From positions 1 to 59,120 of the forward strand of contig JAGBZD010000127.1 in assembly GCA_017628395.1 (NCBI GenBank): a stretch of DNA of 59,120 nt, written 5' to 3'. Under the pieces are notes generated by a model, which was not told where the DNA came from, made no database searches, and saw only the letters and a list, made by a program, of their open reading frames with translations. A program made the translations under genes and the position numbers. This document shows positions 17,301 through 26,421 of this stretch, piece by piece; position 1 is the first letter of the stretch; each line of letters starts with the position of its first letter. The stretch comes from Paludibacteraceae bacterium. Lineage in GTDB: Bacteria; Bacteroidota; Bacteroidia; Bacteroidales; Paludibacteraceae.

Positions 17301-20300
17301 ACAGCAAGCAAGGTCACATAGCAGGCGTAGGCGAATATTATCCAAACGAAGAAGCTACTCTGACCGTGACTGCATTAGGCGGTTATCGTTTCAAACAATG
17401 GGGCGATGGCAACACCGACAACCCTCGCACCATTATTATGACCCAAGACACTACATTAGAAGCCCTCTTCATCATGGGCGACTATTGCGGTGACGACATT
17501 CTCTACACTTTCCTCAACGACACTCTCGCCCTCAATGGTACAGGCGACATGTGGAACCTCAGCCAATATGGTTGGAATATGTACGCAGATGAAGTCTCTG
17601 CGCTCACACTGAGCAATGGCATCACCTCAATAGGTACTAATGCCTTTATGAACTTGATGTTCTTACCCGAAGTCACCATTCCTGCCTCCGTGAAGACCAT
17701 TCACAAACGCGCCTTCGAGAACTGCCGTAGCCTGTCTTCCGTCACGTTTGCAGAGAACAGCCAACTCCAGACCATTGACCATTGGGCATTCTACGAATGT
17801 ATTAATCTGAAAGCTTTGGAGATACCAGAAGGTGTGACCACTATCGGTAATGGTGCCTTCTATGGTTGTGCATACCTCGACTCCATTGTATTGCCTGCCT
17901 CTATGATGAGCATTGCAGACAATGGCTTTGCGCAATGTACCAAGTTGAGTGCCATGACCGTTCATGCTATCACTCCTCCAGCGGTGGACAGCAAGACTTT
18001 TGAGAGCGTCAATCGCGCTATCCCAGTCTATGTGCCATTCGGCACAGGTGCCACCTACCGCGCCACCCCTATCTGGCAAGAGTTCAATATCCAAGAAATG
18101 GAAGCAATAGATGACCCATGCGCAAATGCTATAGAAGTCAATTGGGACATGGGTCTTGAATTGAGCCAATTAAGTGCAGGTTGGTATAAACTATATGTGG
18201 GCGATATTCATGCTAATCAAGCAGATTTTACATCTACCATTATCAATGATTTGGCTTGCCCCGCAACAATAACAAGGGCATTTTACGCTCATTGTGAGGA
18301 TGAAGAACCACTATTCGAAGGTTCTGCCACTTATGAATTAGGCAAAACCATACAAACAATGAGTTATGCAGATTTTGCAGACATAGTAGCTCCACATGTA
18401 GACTACTTGTATCTGAATATCACAGATATAGTTGAAGACTGCCAGAAAGATACTATCATCGAAAATATAACTGATTGGGTTTGCGATGGTGGTACCTATG
18501 AGGACATTTTAGGAGAGGAGCATGTCATATCTTCTTATGTCCCAGATACGCATACATGGTCTAATACTATCGAAACAGACACCACAATTACCATATACAA
18601 TTATACAATAACTCCTATTGTACCGCCCACTATAATGACTAATGAGTTATTGGCTACTATCCATGGCGCAACACCAGTCTTGATAGCAGGCAAAAAAGTG
18701 GATGTGACTGGTACTTTGGAGGCTATCATGAACTACTACAAGATGAATGATACAGAGGCTGTTGCTGATGTTGAAAGTGTAGTTTGGGCAGCTGGCGCTA
18801 ATGTTACTTTGGCTTGCGATGCAGAGTCTCATACTATGATTTTAAAATTGACTGCAGGCTGTGATTTTGAATTGAATGTCGAATTGTTATTCGAGGTGGC
18901 ACCTATAGAGGTTATGACAACAACTGAAGCTGCAATTATTTGCGAGGGCGAAACTTACCAATGGCAAGGTATCTCCTGTTCAGAGACTGGTAGTTATACT
19001 TACGAAATTTGGAATGAGGAAGGTTGTGTAGTTGAGATTAAGGTTCTTGAGCTGACCGTCATTCCTGCAGAAATAGTTACAACGGCTGAGACTGCAACTA
19101 TCTGCGAAGGTGAATCGTACACATGGGCAGTAAATGGCATAACATATGAGAACCTTACTACAGGTGTTTACAGCTATAAGGATACTACAATGTATGATTG
19201 CACCATGGAGATTAATACCCTCCAACTAACAGTTGAAGACTGTGCCCCCCCTTGCGAAGATGTTGATACGGAAGAGTACGCAACCATCTGCTACGGCGAG
19301 ACATTCACGTGGAACGGTCAAAGTTACTCGACTACTGGCGAGTACACCCAAACCCTTTTCACCACTACTGGCTGCGATAGTATAGTTACGCTCTACCTCA
19401 CCATACTGCCAGAAACAATCATCGTGGAAGAGAGTGTTACCATTAACGAAGAATACCTTCCATACACTTGGCGCAACCAACAATGCTATAGTGCAGGTAC
19501 TTACAATGAGAGCATACCATTCGCCAACTACCCATACTGCGATAGCGTGATATATGTACTCAATCTCACTGTTGAAGCACCTAACAAGTGTGGTGACAAT
19601 CTCTACTGGCACTACAGCAACAACACCATGACTATCACTGGTTACGGTGCTATGTACGACGACCCTGAGTTGCTTTCTTATCGAACACAAGGGTGGTATC
19701 CATCGCGTGTGACTCATGTGTCATTGTCAAACGAGATTACCCATATCGGTAATGTGGCTTTTGCGGATTGTGCGAACCTCACTAATATCGACATACCAAC
19801 CAGCGTAACCAGCATTGGCGACGGAGCCTTCTCTTGGACGGGATTGCAGTCTATCACCATACCTGCTTCCGTTACCGAACTGGGCGAACAAGTCTTTGAA
19901 GCATGTAACGACCTCCATACCATTCTCTATGAGGGTAATCCTATCGCTATCAACAACCAAACCGTGCATCCGCTCATCGGTTGCGTTCATCTTGACACCG
20001 TCATTACTCCTGCTGCCCTCTGGCACTGCACCGCCGCAGACCCAGCCCTCGAGGCTCGCTATGGCGTTCCGCACAAAGCACACTACATCGAAGTAACCGA
20101 TGGTGAACTCACCGACCAAGCCGTTAAGTATATCGCTCAAAACGCAACGACTTTGGAGATACTTGACCTCACCAATGCTACGAACACCACTTTGCCTTAC
20201 GGCGCATGGAGCAATTGTTACCAACTCACCCAACTCTATCTACCAGAGGTGATAGAAACGCTTCCAGAGAGTATGATTGAAGGTGGTTGTCGTCTATTGG

Positions 20301-20629
20301 AGCTTGCCATCCCTGCTACGGTTACGGAGATTGGCAACTATGCTTTCGCGGGTTGTGTCAATGTATGGCGCATGACCGTAGATGCTGTCATTCCACCTAA
20401 GGTATATGAGAATACCTTTGATGGTATCAGTCGTTCTATCTCAGTACAGGTTCCTGCAGGTAGTGAGGAATTGTACCGCGAAGCGGAGTATTGGCGCGAG
20501 TTCTTTGTGGAAACTGACGCACAGCAGTCCCCACAAAAGGCACAAAAGATCCTCCACGAAGACCAAATCCTCATCCTTCGCAATGGCAAGGTATATACTA
20601 CCATGGGACAATTGATAACAAATGAATAA
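14366..20629 (+). CDS. Giant BspA-like leucine-rich repeat surface protein
   Basis: Secreted protein of 2087 residues with signal peptide 1-22 (ends NLRAQS). Residues about 25-850 are dozens of 23-residue BspA/TpLRR (LRR_5) repeats of the type LxxIxIPxxVxxIGxxAFxxC. About 905-1040 are two InlB-like/Bacteroides repeats with GDGNTDNPRTI. A second LRR block spans about 1042-1240, an unassigned region follows, and about 1520-1740 holds GETYxWxGxxYxxxGxYT and GCDSIVTLYLTI repeats. A third LRR block (about 1742-2042) is duplicated in the next gene. The tail is QILILRNGKVYTTMGQLITN. BspA-family proteins bind host proteins or other microbes, so an adhesin role is likely; the ligand is unknown. The same 5' leader motif, ATTACAACAATATGAA, precedes both giant genes. 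Confidence 0.88.
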   Translation: MKTNKLLSLIVFLLCFTLNLRAQSGTCGANLTWELTDSTLTISGSGAMDNSHPWSSYSSQIARVSLPEGLTNICDDAFDSASKLQSIVIPNTVTSIGKDAFYSCTSLKQITMSNAVETIGSYAFYKTAITSITLPSTLISLGTYAFNNCTQLAEITIPSSLSSIADYTFQKCTNLRKLVIEEGVKTIGAYTFEGCSKLNDITIPEGVISIGDQAFHACTSITDISLPTSILSIGNFAFQTCSSLASIVIPETITTIPSSAFSYCSSLKDVTLPNNLQTIGTYAFEKCAFTHIDIPNTVTHINSYAFTQCQNLTEVTIPDGVTTIGNYAFSSCSNLTSVAIHEGVTSIGYGAFCSCNLQSLSLPNSLQTIGNGSVSSYEDGAFENNVNLTEVTISSNLTKIGDVAFRGCTSLNRVTLPEGLTTIGKHAFRDCSKLQEITFPESLITIDAAAFYNCDLRELSFPKSLQTISDGISEGRSPFYDPYGVFGKNIHLTKVVFQGSSTAIGTYAFHGCSALSQVTLPKGITTINVATFLGCSSLSSIALPESLAVIEGAAFFGCGLESIVFPQSLQIIADGVSIIGATTGSYYGAFENNYKLTKITIPNKVTSIGSWAFDQCTSLSEVILPEGLTTIGGSAFRYCSSLKMIQLPKTVSSISTAFAYSGLVEIEIPENVTTLSGAFNGCSQLKNVILPPTIVSIGENTFKDCKSLPTIALPQSLTTIGKSAFEGCASLDNIVLPKQVKTIGSTAFKNCRILREITIPDNVTAISSSLFQGCTSLTTINLPSYLTSVGYCAFQDCNSLKEILLPEGITNIGYYAFENCYALHSLTIPSTVVTLEHYMFSGCTGLNTLNMLPTTPPTIDRTFSEAPSNLLINLLCGAKEAYMANANWAKLSYPINEISSNILTVKSNDNRMGEAYIPTPNTCDNDTAIIEALPREGYQFAHWHDGNTDNPRTITMDSDTTFTAIFEPLTTYQLTVNYDSKQGHIAGVGEYYPNEEATLTVTALGGYRFKQWGDGNTDNPRTIIMTQDTTLEALFIMGDYCGDDILYTFLNDTLALNGTGDMWNLSQYGWNMYADEVSALTLSNGITSIGTNAFMNLMFLPEVTIPASVKTIHKRAFENCRSLSSVTFAENSQLQTIDHWAFYECINLKALEIPEGVTTIGNGAFYGCAYLDSIVLPASMMSIADNGFAQCTKLSAMTVHAITPPAVDSKTFESVNRAIPVYVPFGTGATYRATPIWQEFNIQEMEAIDDPCANAIEVNWDMGLELSQLSAGWYKLYVGDIHANQADFTSTIINDLACPATITRAFYAHCEDEEPLFEGSATYELGKTIQTMSYADFADIVAPHVDYLYLNITDIVEDCQKDTIIENITDWVCDGGTYEDILGEEHVISSYVPDTHTWSNTIETDTTITIYNYTITPIVPPTIMTNELLATIHGATPVLIAGKKVDVTGTLEAIMNYYKMNDTEAVADVESVVWAAGANVTLACDAESHTMILKLTAGCDFELNVELLFEVAPIEVMTTTEAAIICEGETYQWQGISCSETGSYTYEIWNEEGCVVEIKVLELTVIPAEIVTTAETATICEGESYTWAVNGITYENLTTGVYSYKDTTMYDCTMEINTLQLTVEDCAPPCEDVDTEEYATICYGETFTWNGQSYSTTGEYTQTLFTTTGCDSIVTLYLTILPETIIVEESVTINEEYLPYTWRNQQCYSAGTYNESIPFANYPYCDSVIYVLNLTVEAPNKCGDNLYWHYSNNTMTITGYGAMYDDPELLSYRTQGWYPSRVTHVSLSNEITHIGNVAFADCANLTNIDIPTSVTSIGDGAFSWTGLQSITIPASVTELGEQVFEACNDLHTILYEGNPIAINNQTVHPLIGCVHLDTVITPAALWHCTAADPALEARYGVPHKAHYIEVTDGELTDQAVKYIAQNATTLEILDLTNATNTTLPYGAWSNCYQLTQLYLPEVIETLPESMIEGGCRLLELAIPATVTEIGNYAFAGCVNVWRMTVDAVIPPKVYENTFDGISRSISVQVPAGSEELYREAEYWREFFVETDAQQSPQKAQKILHEDQILILRNGKVYTTMGQLITNE

Positions 20630-20724
20630 TGGAATAATGCAAAAGGAATTTCGAGAAACAAAACAACTGATAAATAACAATAATGAACAATGTTATTCAT
20701 TAAAACATACACGATTACAACAAT

Positions 20725-23700
20725 ATGAAGAAAAAAATTATTACTTTGTTCTTGGTACTGATGTCAACTGTTAGCCTGCATGCAGCAATAACCTACGAAC
20801 TTAATGGAGGTATAACTAATGATTATGGTTGGATGAGCAAGAACGACATGTTTACAACTTGCATCGCCGATGCAATAGGATATGATTTGGGTATATCACT
20901 TGATGAATTTAAACGCTCTAATACCCCATTTGATGACCTGTTTCCATTCTTTAAGGTCAATCACTGCCAAAATATCCTTAATAATGCCCGCTGGGATTGG
21001 TTAGAGAACTATCTTATAAAAGTACAAGAGGAGGACCAACTTGCAGCTCCACTGGTTGAAGGAGTTGCTTCTAAAGATTGGCGCTATGCTATAGCTGCGT
21101 TCTTCTTTGAGAGCCAATACAGCACATCGCTGGATTACTCACAAGCAGGCAAAGATGAGGCATATATCTCCTATTGGAAGCATGGTTATGACAATCCAAC
21201 CAACCCAACCAAAGAATTTACCCTTAATGCCCCTTACAAAGAAGGCGCAGTTTTCGAAGGTTGGTATGCTACATCCAATTTCTCTGGCTCGCCAATAACT
21301 ATAGTAAATTCTTCTACCACAGGCGCATTGTATGCCAAATGGCAAGAAGACCAAGTTGTTATTGATATTGTAATAGAAAATGCTACTGTCACTATTGACT
21401 CTATGCTTTTATTCGCGGATACCTACGATTATGCATTGAAGATGACTGCCGAGTGGACATACAAGGCAGATGGAGTCACTTATCCAATATTAGTTGAGAT
21501 TCCTACTTACTATCCTTATTCAGAAGATTCTTACGAAATTATGTCAACCGTGACTGTAGGTGGTTGGGGCGACAATGACCCATGGCTTGGCTTTGGCGAA
21601 GGTACTCTTGCTATATTTACCTCTGATGGAATTGTTACATCTCAAGGTTCCGTTCAAAACCCTTATAAAAATTTTATTGCTAATATCACTATTTCGGGTA
21701 AGTTGCCAATACCTGAAGTTTCTTGCGAAGCCATATATGCAGAAGAAATGGTTAGTGCTTGCGATTCCTATGCGTGGAATGGTCAAACCTACACTCAAAG
21801 TGGCGAGTATACCTACACCACCACTGCTGCCAATGGCTGCGATAGTATCGTTACATTACATCTAACGATTAACTATACAGAAGTAGTTGAAACAGAGTAT
21901 GTTACTATTAATAGTGGCGAGACATACACATGGAACGGTCAAACCTACTCGGCTGAAGGCGAGTATAGTATCACCCTATCCAACGCCAATGGTTGCGATA
22001 GTGTTGCTACGCTTCATCTTACCGTAGAAGAACCAAAAGAAGTCAGTCGCACCGAGGAGGCAATCTGCTATGGTGATTCGTACTTATGGGATGTTGATGG
22101 CGAGGTGTACGATGAGGCAGGCACCTATTATGCATATGATGAAGTAGGCAAACATGTATTAGTATTGACAGTATATCCTCTAACGAAAGACACAGAGGAG
22201 AGCGCAACAATAACTAAGGGTAGTACCTATTGGTGGAATGATATGGAGTACACCGAGGCAGGTACATATACCGAAACACTAACCGATGAGAATGGTTGTG
22301 AATACACAGCAACTTTGCATCTCACAGTCGAAGAACCAGAGGAGGTTAGTCGTACCGAGGAAGCAATCTGCTATGGTGAGTTTTATGTTTGGGATATTAA
22401 TGAAGAGTGGTATGATGAATCTGGCACCTATTATGCATATGATGAGGATGGTAAGCATGTATTAGTTCTAACTGTATATCCTCCCACGGAAGATACAGAG
22501 GAATACGCTACAATAGAAATTGGTGATACCTATTGGTGGAATGATATGGAGTACACCGAAACTGGAACATATACCGAAATATTAACCGACGAGAATGGTT
22601 GTGACTACATAGCCACCTTGCATCTCACAGTAGAAGAACAAGGCCAAAGTCTTAGAACGGCATGCTCTGAGTCAGAAGTGATAGACATCTTCACGCCTGT
22701 TGTTGTAGAAGGAGTGACGGATGCATGGTATCAGTTGGATGTATCTTCGTTGCATCACAACAAGCAAAATGTAGAGTTCATAGTTAAGCAGTCTGGTCTA
22801 ACGAATGTGTCGTGTGACATCTATTTGTACAAAGACTGTGAACTGACAGAGGTTTTGGCGCACATTGCTCACTATCGAGTGGATTCTGTGTCCAGAACAT
22901 TATCGTATGAGAGTTTTGTAGATGGCGATGATGCGCGATATATGCATGTTGTAACAGAAGGAGATTTTACCATCACATTTGAACCTATCAACACGGAGCT
23001 ACAGTGTGGCGATAGTCTATATTGGAGTTTCCAGGATAAGGTGCTATCTATATACGGCACTGGAGATATGTATGACTTTAGTGATGCTCCATGGAGTACG
23101 ATCCAGTCTCAAATAGAATCAGTTGTTATTCAAGGGGCGCGCACTATCACGAGTTATGCGTTCGAGCATTGTACGAATCTACAATCTATCAGTATTCCTC
23201 AAACTGTAGAAGTTATTGAGACTGGCATATTGTACGATTGTCCATCACTGGTGTCTATAATAATTGAAGAAGGCAATGCGTACTATGATAGTCGCGATAA
23301 CTGTAATGCGATCATCGAAACGGCTACGAACAAGTTAATCTGTGCTTGCCAGAATACGACAATCCCAAATTCGGTAAATATCATTGGTGAATATGCGTTT
23401 AGATATGTTGCAACTCTCAAAACTATTTTTATTCCAAAGAGTGTTGTGGCTATTGAACAACGTGCGTTTTGGGACTGCGATGCATTGACATCCATTTATA
23501 TCTCAAATGGTGTCTTAACAATAGGGGATGACGCTTTTGCGGACTGTGATGCATTACAGTATCTCGTTATCCCAGAGAGTGTAAAAAGCATTGCTGGAAA
23601 TATTGTAGAGGGATGTGATTCCCTCATTTCGCTTGTGGTGAAGAAGGGTAATGAGCGATACGATAGTCGATATAATTGTAATGCGATTATTGATTCGAAA

Positions 23701-26397
23701 ACCAATACACTGATTGCTGGTTGCTCTGCGACTTATATACACGATGGGGTGGAAATCATTGGAGATTACGCCTTTTCGGACTGCTCTACATTGGAGAATA
23801 TTACCTTACCTAATTCTATTAAGCGAATTGGCGAGTATGCTTTCCATGCATGTAGCAATTTGTACAATATGGAAATTCCAAGTAGCGTGATGAGTATTGG
23901 TACATCTGCATTTTCTTGGTGTACTTCACTATCTTCTGTGGAACTATTGTGTACTACTCCACCTATGCTTGGTGAAAACGCTTTTTCTTCATCTGTTGAT
24001 TGTACCATACCATGTAATACCTATGATATATACGCAGCATCCGGTTGGATCGAACAAGTTGGATCTTTGAACGAAGATTGTCCAACCCAACTCGATTGCG
24101 AGGAATTGGAGATTGGATACATGGGAGTAGCAGGTTGGAATGACCAATTGCACCCTCGTGATGATTGGTATGCATTAGAGTTCAATGAATATGTAGAGAA
24201 AGGTATAGAATGTCGATTGGTCATTAACAACTCATCGAATGAGCCCGCCAATGTCTCCTTACAAGGTTTCCACTCTTGTACGGCTACGCAAAGTGTCTTT
24301 TCTTATGAGAATACACTGGAACCTCATAGCAGTGATGTGATCACCTTCAATCCTGCTTTGTTTGATGTATGCTATTTGCATGCGGTATCTTCTGCTGATG
24401 TACTGTTAGAATGGCAACCTGCTAAATGTGGCGAAAACTTGTATTGGGATTTTCAAGATGGAGTCCTGTCTATCACAGGAAGTGGCGATATGGATGACTA
24501 TTTTCTGGTGCCGCCATGGGGAAATATTCATAATATCACAAGTGTTTCACTGCCTGAGGGATTGACCAGTATCGGGGCGTTTACTTTTTTTGGTGCCAAT
24601 ATCAGAACGATTGATATCCCAACAACCGTGAAAAAAATTGCTACTTGCGCATTTGTTTATTCGGCATTGGAGTCATTGACTATCCCAGCAGGAGTACATG
24701 ACATAGAAGGCGGAAGTTTTCTGCATTGTCCATATCTTGCTTCTATCGTAGTTGAAGAGGAAAATCCTGTGTATGATAGTCGCGACAATTGCAACGCTAT
24801 TATTCATACCGAAACAGACTCTTTGATACTGGGATGTAAAAATACCACTATACCAGAGAGTGTGGTTAGTATCGGCAGTTATGCGTTTTATCTTATTGAG
24901 GATTCAGTAACGCCACTCAATTCGTTCACTATACCGAAAAGTGTAATATCGATAGCTGAAGGTGCTTTTGCAGAAAGTATGATTGATACTATGTACATAG
25001 AGTCATTCACACCTCCAACTATTGGTGAAAACGCATTTACGTATGCATCCACATATAGTGTCCCTTGTGGAACGGCAATAGCATATCGGGCATCTGATTG
25101 GGGAATGTATATGGCTGATGTGATTGAATATGTGCCATTTGACCTAATCACACAGATGAATGATACCAGCATGGGAATGGTGGTCGTTCTGCAAAAACCA
25201 TCATGTGATCAGGATGCAATGATTCAGGCATGTCCTAAGGATAAGCATAAATTCCTGTATTGGCATGATGGCAATACAGAAAACCCTCGACGATTATCTA
25301 TCAATTCCGATACGCTTATGTTGGCAGTATTTGAGTCTATTATATATCCGAACATGTGCGGCGATGACCTCTTGTGGTATTATTCCAATGACACCCTCTC
25401 TATCACTGGCTCAGGCGCTATGTATGATGACCCTGATATGCTCTCATATCGCCAAGAACCCTGGTATCCTGAGCGCGTGAAAAACATCGTGCTTCCTAAT
25501 ACCATTACCCACATCGGTAACATAGCTTTTGCAGACTGCGAAAACCTCACCGCTATTGACATTCCAAGCAGCGTGACCAGCATTGGCGATGGCGCTTTCT
25601 CTTGGACTGGCTTGCAGGCAATCACGATTCCTACTTCCGTCACCGACTTGGGCGAACAAGTCTTTGAGGCATGCGCTAACCTCCGCACCATCCTCTACGA
25701 GAGCGAACCGCGGAGCATAAACAACCAAGCCATTCATCCGCTCATCGGTTGCGTTCATCTTGACACTATTATTGCTCCTGCTGCCCTTTGGCATTGCACG
25801 ACCGCTGACCCTGCCCTCGAGGCGCGCTATGGCGTACCACACCAAGCACGCTACATTGAGGTGACAGATGGTGAACTTACTTTCCAAGCCATGATGTATA
25901 TTGCCAACAATCGCAATGCTGTGGAGGTGCTTGACCTCACCGCAGCGACCAATACCACGCTGCCGATGGGAGCACTCCTAAATAGCTACAACTTATCCAC
26001 ACTCTATCTGCCTCAGCAGATGGAACTTGTTCCAGAGATGTTGGCAGAGGGTTGCTTTAATCTTATGGAGATTATCATACCTGCCAGTGTTAAGGAGATA
26101 GGTAACAAAGCTTTCTCAGGTTGTGTCAATGTATGGCGCATGACCGTAGAGGCTGTCATTCCACCGAAGGTGTATGAGAACACCTTTGATGGTATTAGTC
26201 GTTCTATCTCGGTGCAGGTACCTGCAGGTAGCGAGGACTTGTACCGCGAGGCGGCATATTGGCGTGAGTTCTTTGTGACGGAGGATGCACAGCAGTCCCC
26301 TTCAAAGGCACAAAAGATCCTCTGCGAAGACCAAATCCTCATCCTCCGCAATGGCAAGGTATATACTACCATGGGACAATTGATAACAAACGAATAA
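20725..26397 (+). CDS. Second giant BspA-like leucine-rich repeat surface protein
   Basis: Secreted protein of 1890 residues with signal peptide 1-20. The N-terminal region (20-215) starts ITYELNGG and ends FEGWYATSNF...LYAKW, a Listeria-Bacteroides repeat interrupted by a long insertion. Residues about 335-640 hold WNGQTYxxxGEY and GCDSxxTLHLT repeats, including a perfect-length tandem duplication of 101 residues (22027-22632). LRR_5 blocks lie at about 755-1110 and 1235-1460, and the final block at about 1540-1850 is closely related to the C-terminus of the preceding protein. The tail is QILILRNGKVYTTMGQLITN, identical to its neighbour. It lies 95 nt downstream of the first giant and is probably co-transcribed. 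Adhesin role inferred. The two proteins share C-termini but differ in N-terminal modules, as in families that swap binding domains on a common anchor. Confidence 0.88.
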   Translation: MKKKIITLFLVLMSTVSLHAAITYELNGGITNDYGWMSKNDMFTTCIADAIGYDLGISLDEFKRSNTPFDDLFPFFKVNHCQNILNNARWDWLENYLIKVQEEDQLAAPLVEGVASKDWRYAIAAFFFESQYSTSLDYSQAGKDEAYISYWKHGYDNPTNPTKEFTLNAPYKEGAVFEGWYATSNFSGSPITIVNSSTTGALYAKWQEDQVVIDIVIENATVTIDSMLLFADTYDYALKMTAEWTYKADGVTYPILVEIPTYYPYSEDSYEIMSTVTVGGWGDNDPWLGFGEGTLAIFTSDGIVTSQGSVQNPYKNFIANITISGKLPIPEVSCEAIYAEEMVSACDSYAWNGQTYTQSGEYTYTTTAANGCDSIVTLHLTINYTEVVETEYVTINSGETYTWNGQTYSAEGEYSITLSNANGCDSVATLHLTVEEPKEVSRTEEAICYGDSYLWDVDGEVYDEAGTYYAYDEVGKHVLVLTVYPLTKDTEESATITKGSTYWWNDMEYTEAGTYTETLTDENGCEYTATLHLTVEEPEEVSRTEEAICYGEFYVWDINEEWYDESGTYYAYDEDGKHVLVLTVYPPTEDTEEYATIEIGDTYWWNDMEYTETGTYTEILTDENGCDYIATLHLTVEEQGQSLRTACSESEVIDIFTPVVVEGVTDAWYQLDVSSLHHNKQNVEFIVKQSGLTNVSCDIYLYKDCELTEVLAHIAHYRVDSVSRTLSYESFVDGDDARYMHVVTEGDFTITFEPINTELQCGDSLYWSFQDKVLSIYGTGDMYDFSDAPWSTIQSQIESVVIQGARTITSYAFEHCTNLQSISIPQTVEVIETGILYDCPSLVSIIIEEGNAYYDSRDNCNAIIETATNKLICACQNTTIPNSVNIIGEYAFRYVATLKTIFIPKSVVAIEQRAFWDCDALTSIYISNGVLTIGDDAFADCDALQYLVIPESVKSIAGNIVEGCDSLISLVVKKGNERYDSRYNCNAIIDSKTNTLIAGCSATYIHDGVEIIGDYAFSDCSTLENITLPNSIKRIGEYAFHACSNLYNMEIPSSVMSIGTSAFSWCTSLSSVELLCTTPPMLGENAFSSSVDCTIPCNTYDIYAASGWIEQVGSLNEDCPTQLDCEELEIGYMGVAGWNDQLHPRDDWYALEFNEYVEKGIECRLVINNSSNEPANVSLQGFHSCTATQSVFSYENTLEPHSSDVITFNPALFDVCYLHAVSSADVLLEWQPAKCGENLYWDFQDGVLSITGSGDMDDYFLVPPWGNIHNITSVSLPEGLTSIGAFTFFGANIRTIDIPTTVKKIATCAFVYSALESLTIPAGVHDIEGGSFLHCPYLASIVVEEENPVYDSRDNCNAIIHTETDSLILGCKNTTIPESVVSIGSYAFYLIEDSVTPLNSFTIPKSVISIAEGAFAESMIDTMYIESFTPPTIGENAFTYASTYSVPCGTAIAYRASDWGMYMADVIEYVPFDLITQMNDTSMGMVVVLQKPSCDQDAMIQACPKDKHKFLYWHDGNTENPRRLSINSDTLMLAVFESIIYPNMCGDDLLWYYSNDTLSITGSGAMYDDPDMLSYRQEPWYPERVKNIVLPNTITHIGNIAFADCENLTAIDIPSSVTSIGDGAFSWTGLQAITIPTSVTDLGEQVFEACANLRTILYESEPRSINNQAIHPLIGCVHLDTIIAPAALWHCTTADPALEARYGVPHQARYIEVTDGELTFQAMMYIANNRNAVEVLDLTAATNTTLPMGALLNSYNLSTLYLPQQMELVPEMLAEGCFNLMEIIIPASVKEIGNKAFSGCVNVWRMTVEAVIPPKVYENTFDGISRSISVQVPAGSEDLYREAAYWREFFVTEDAQQSPSKAQKILCEDQILILRNGKVYTTMGQLITNE
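22027..22632 (+). repeat. Tandem duplication of a 303-nt coding unit
   Basis: Units 22027-22329 and 22330-22632 are both exactly 303 nt and encode two highly similar 101-residue blocks beginning EEPxEVSRTEEAICYG and ending ATLHLTV. Few substitutions separate them, so the duplication looks recent. Confidence 0.85.
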
Positions 26398-26421
26398 TAA
26401 AATAATTAATGCAATACGACA

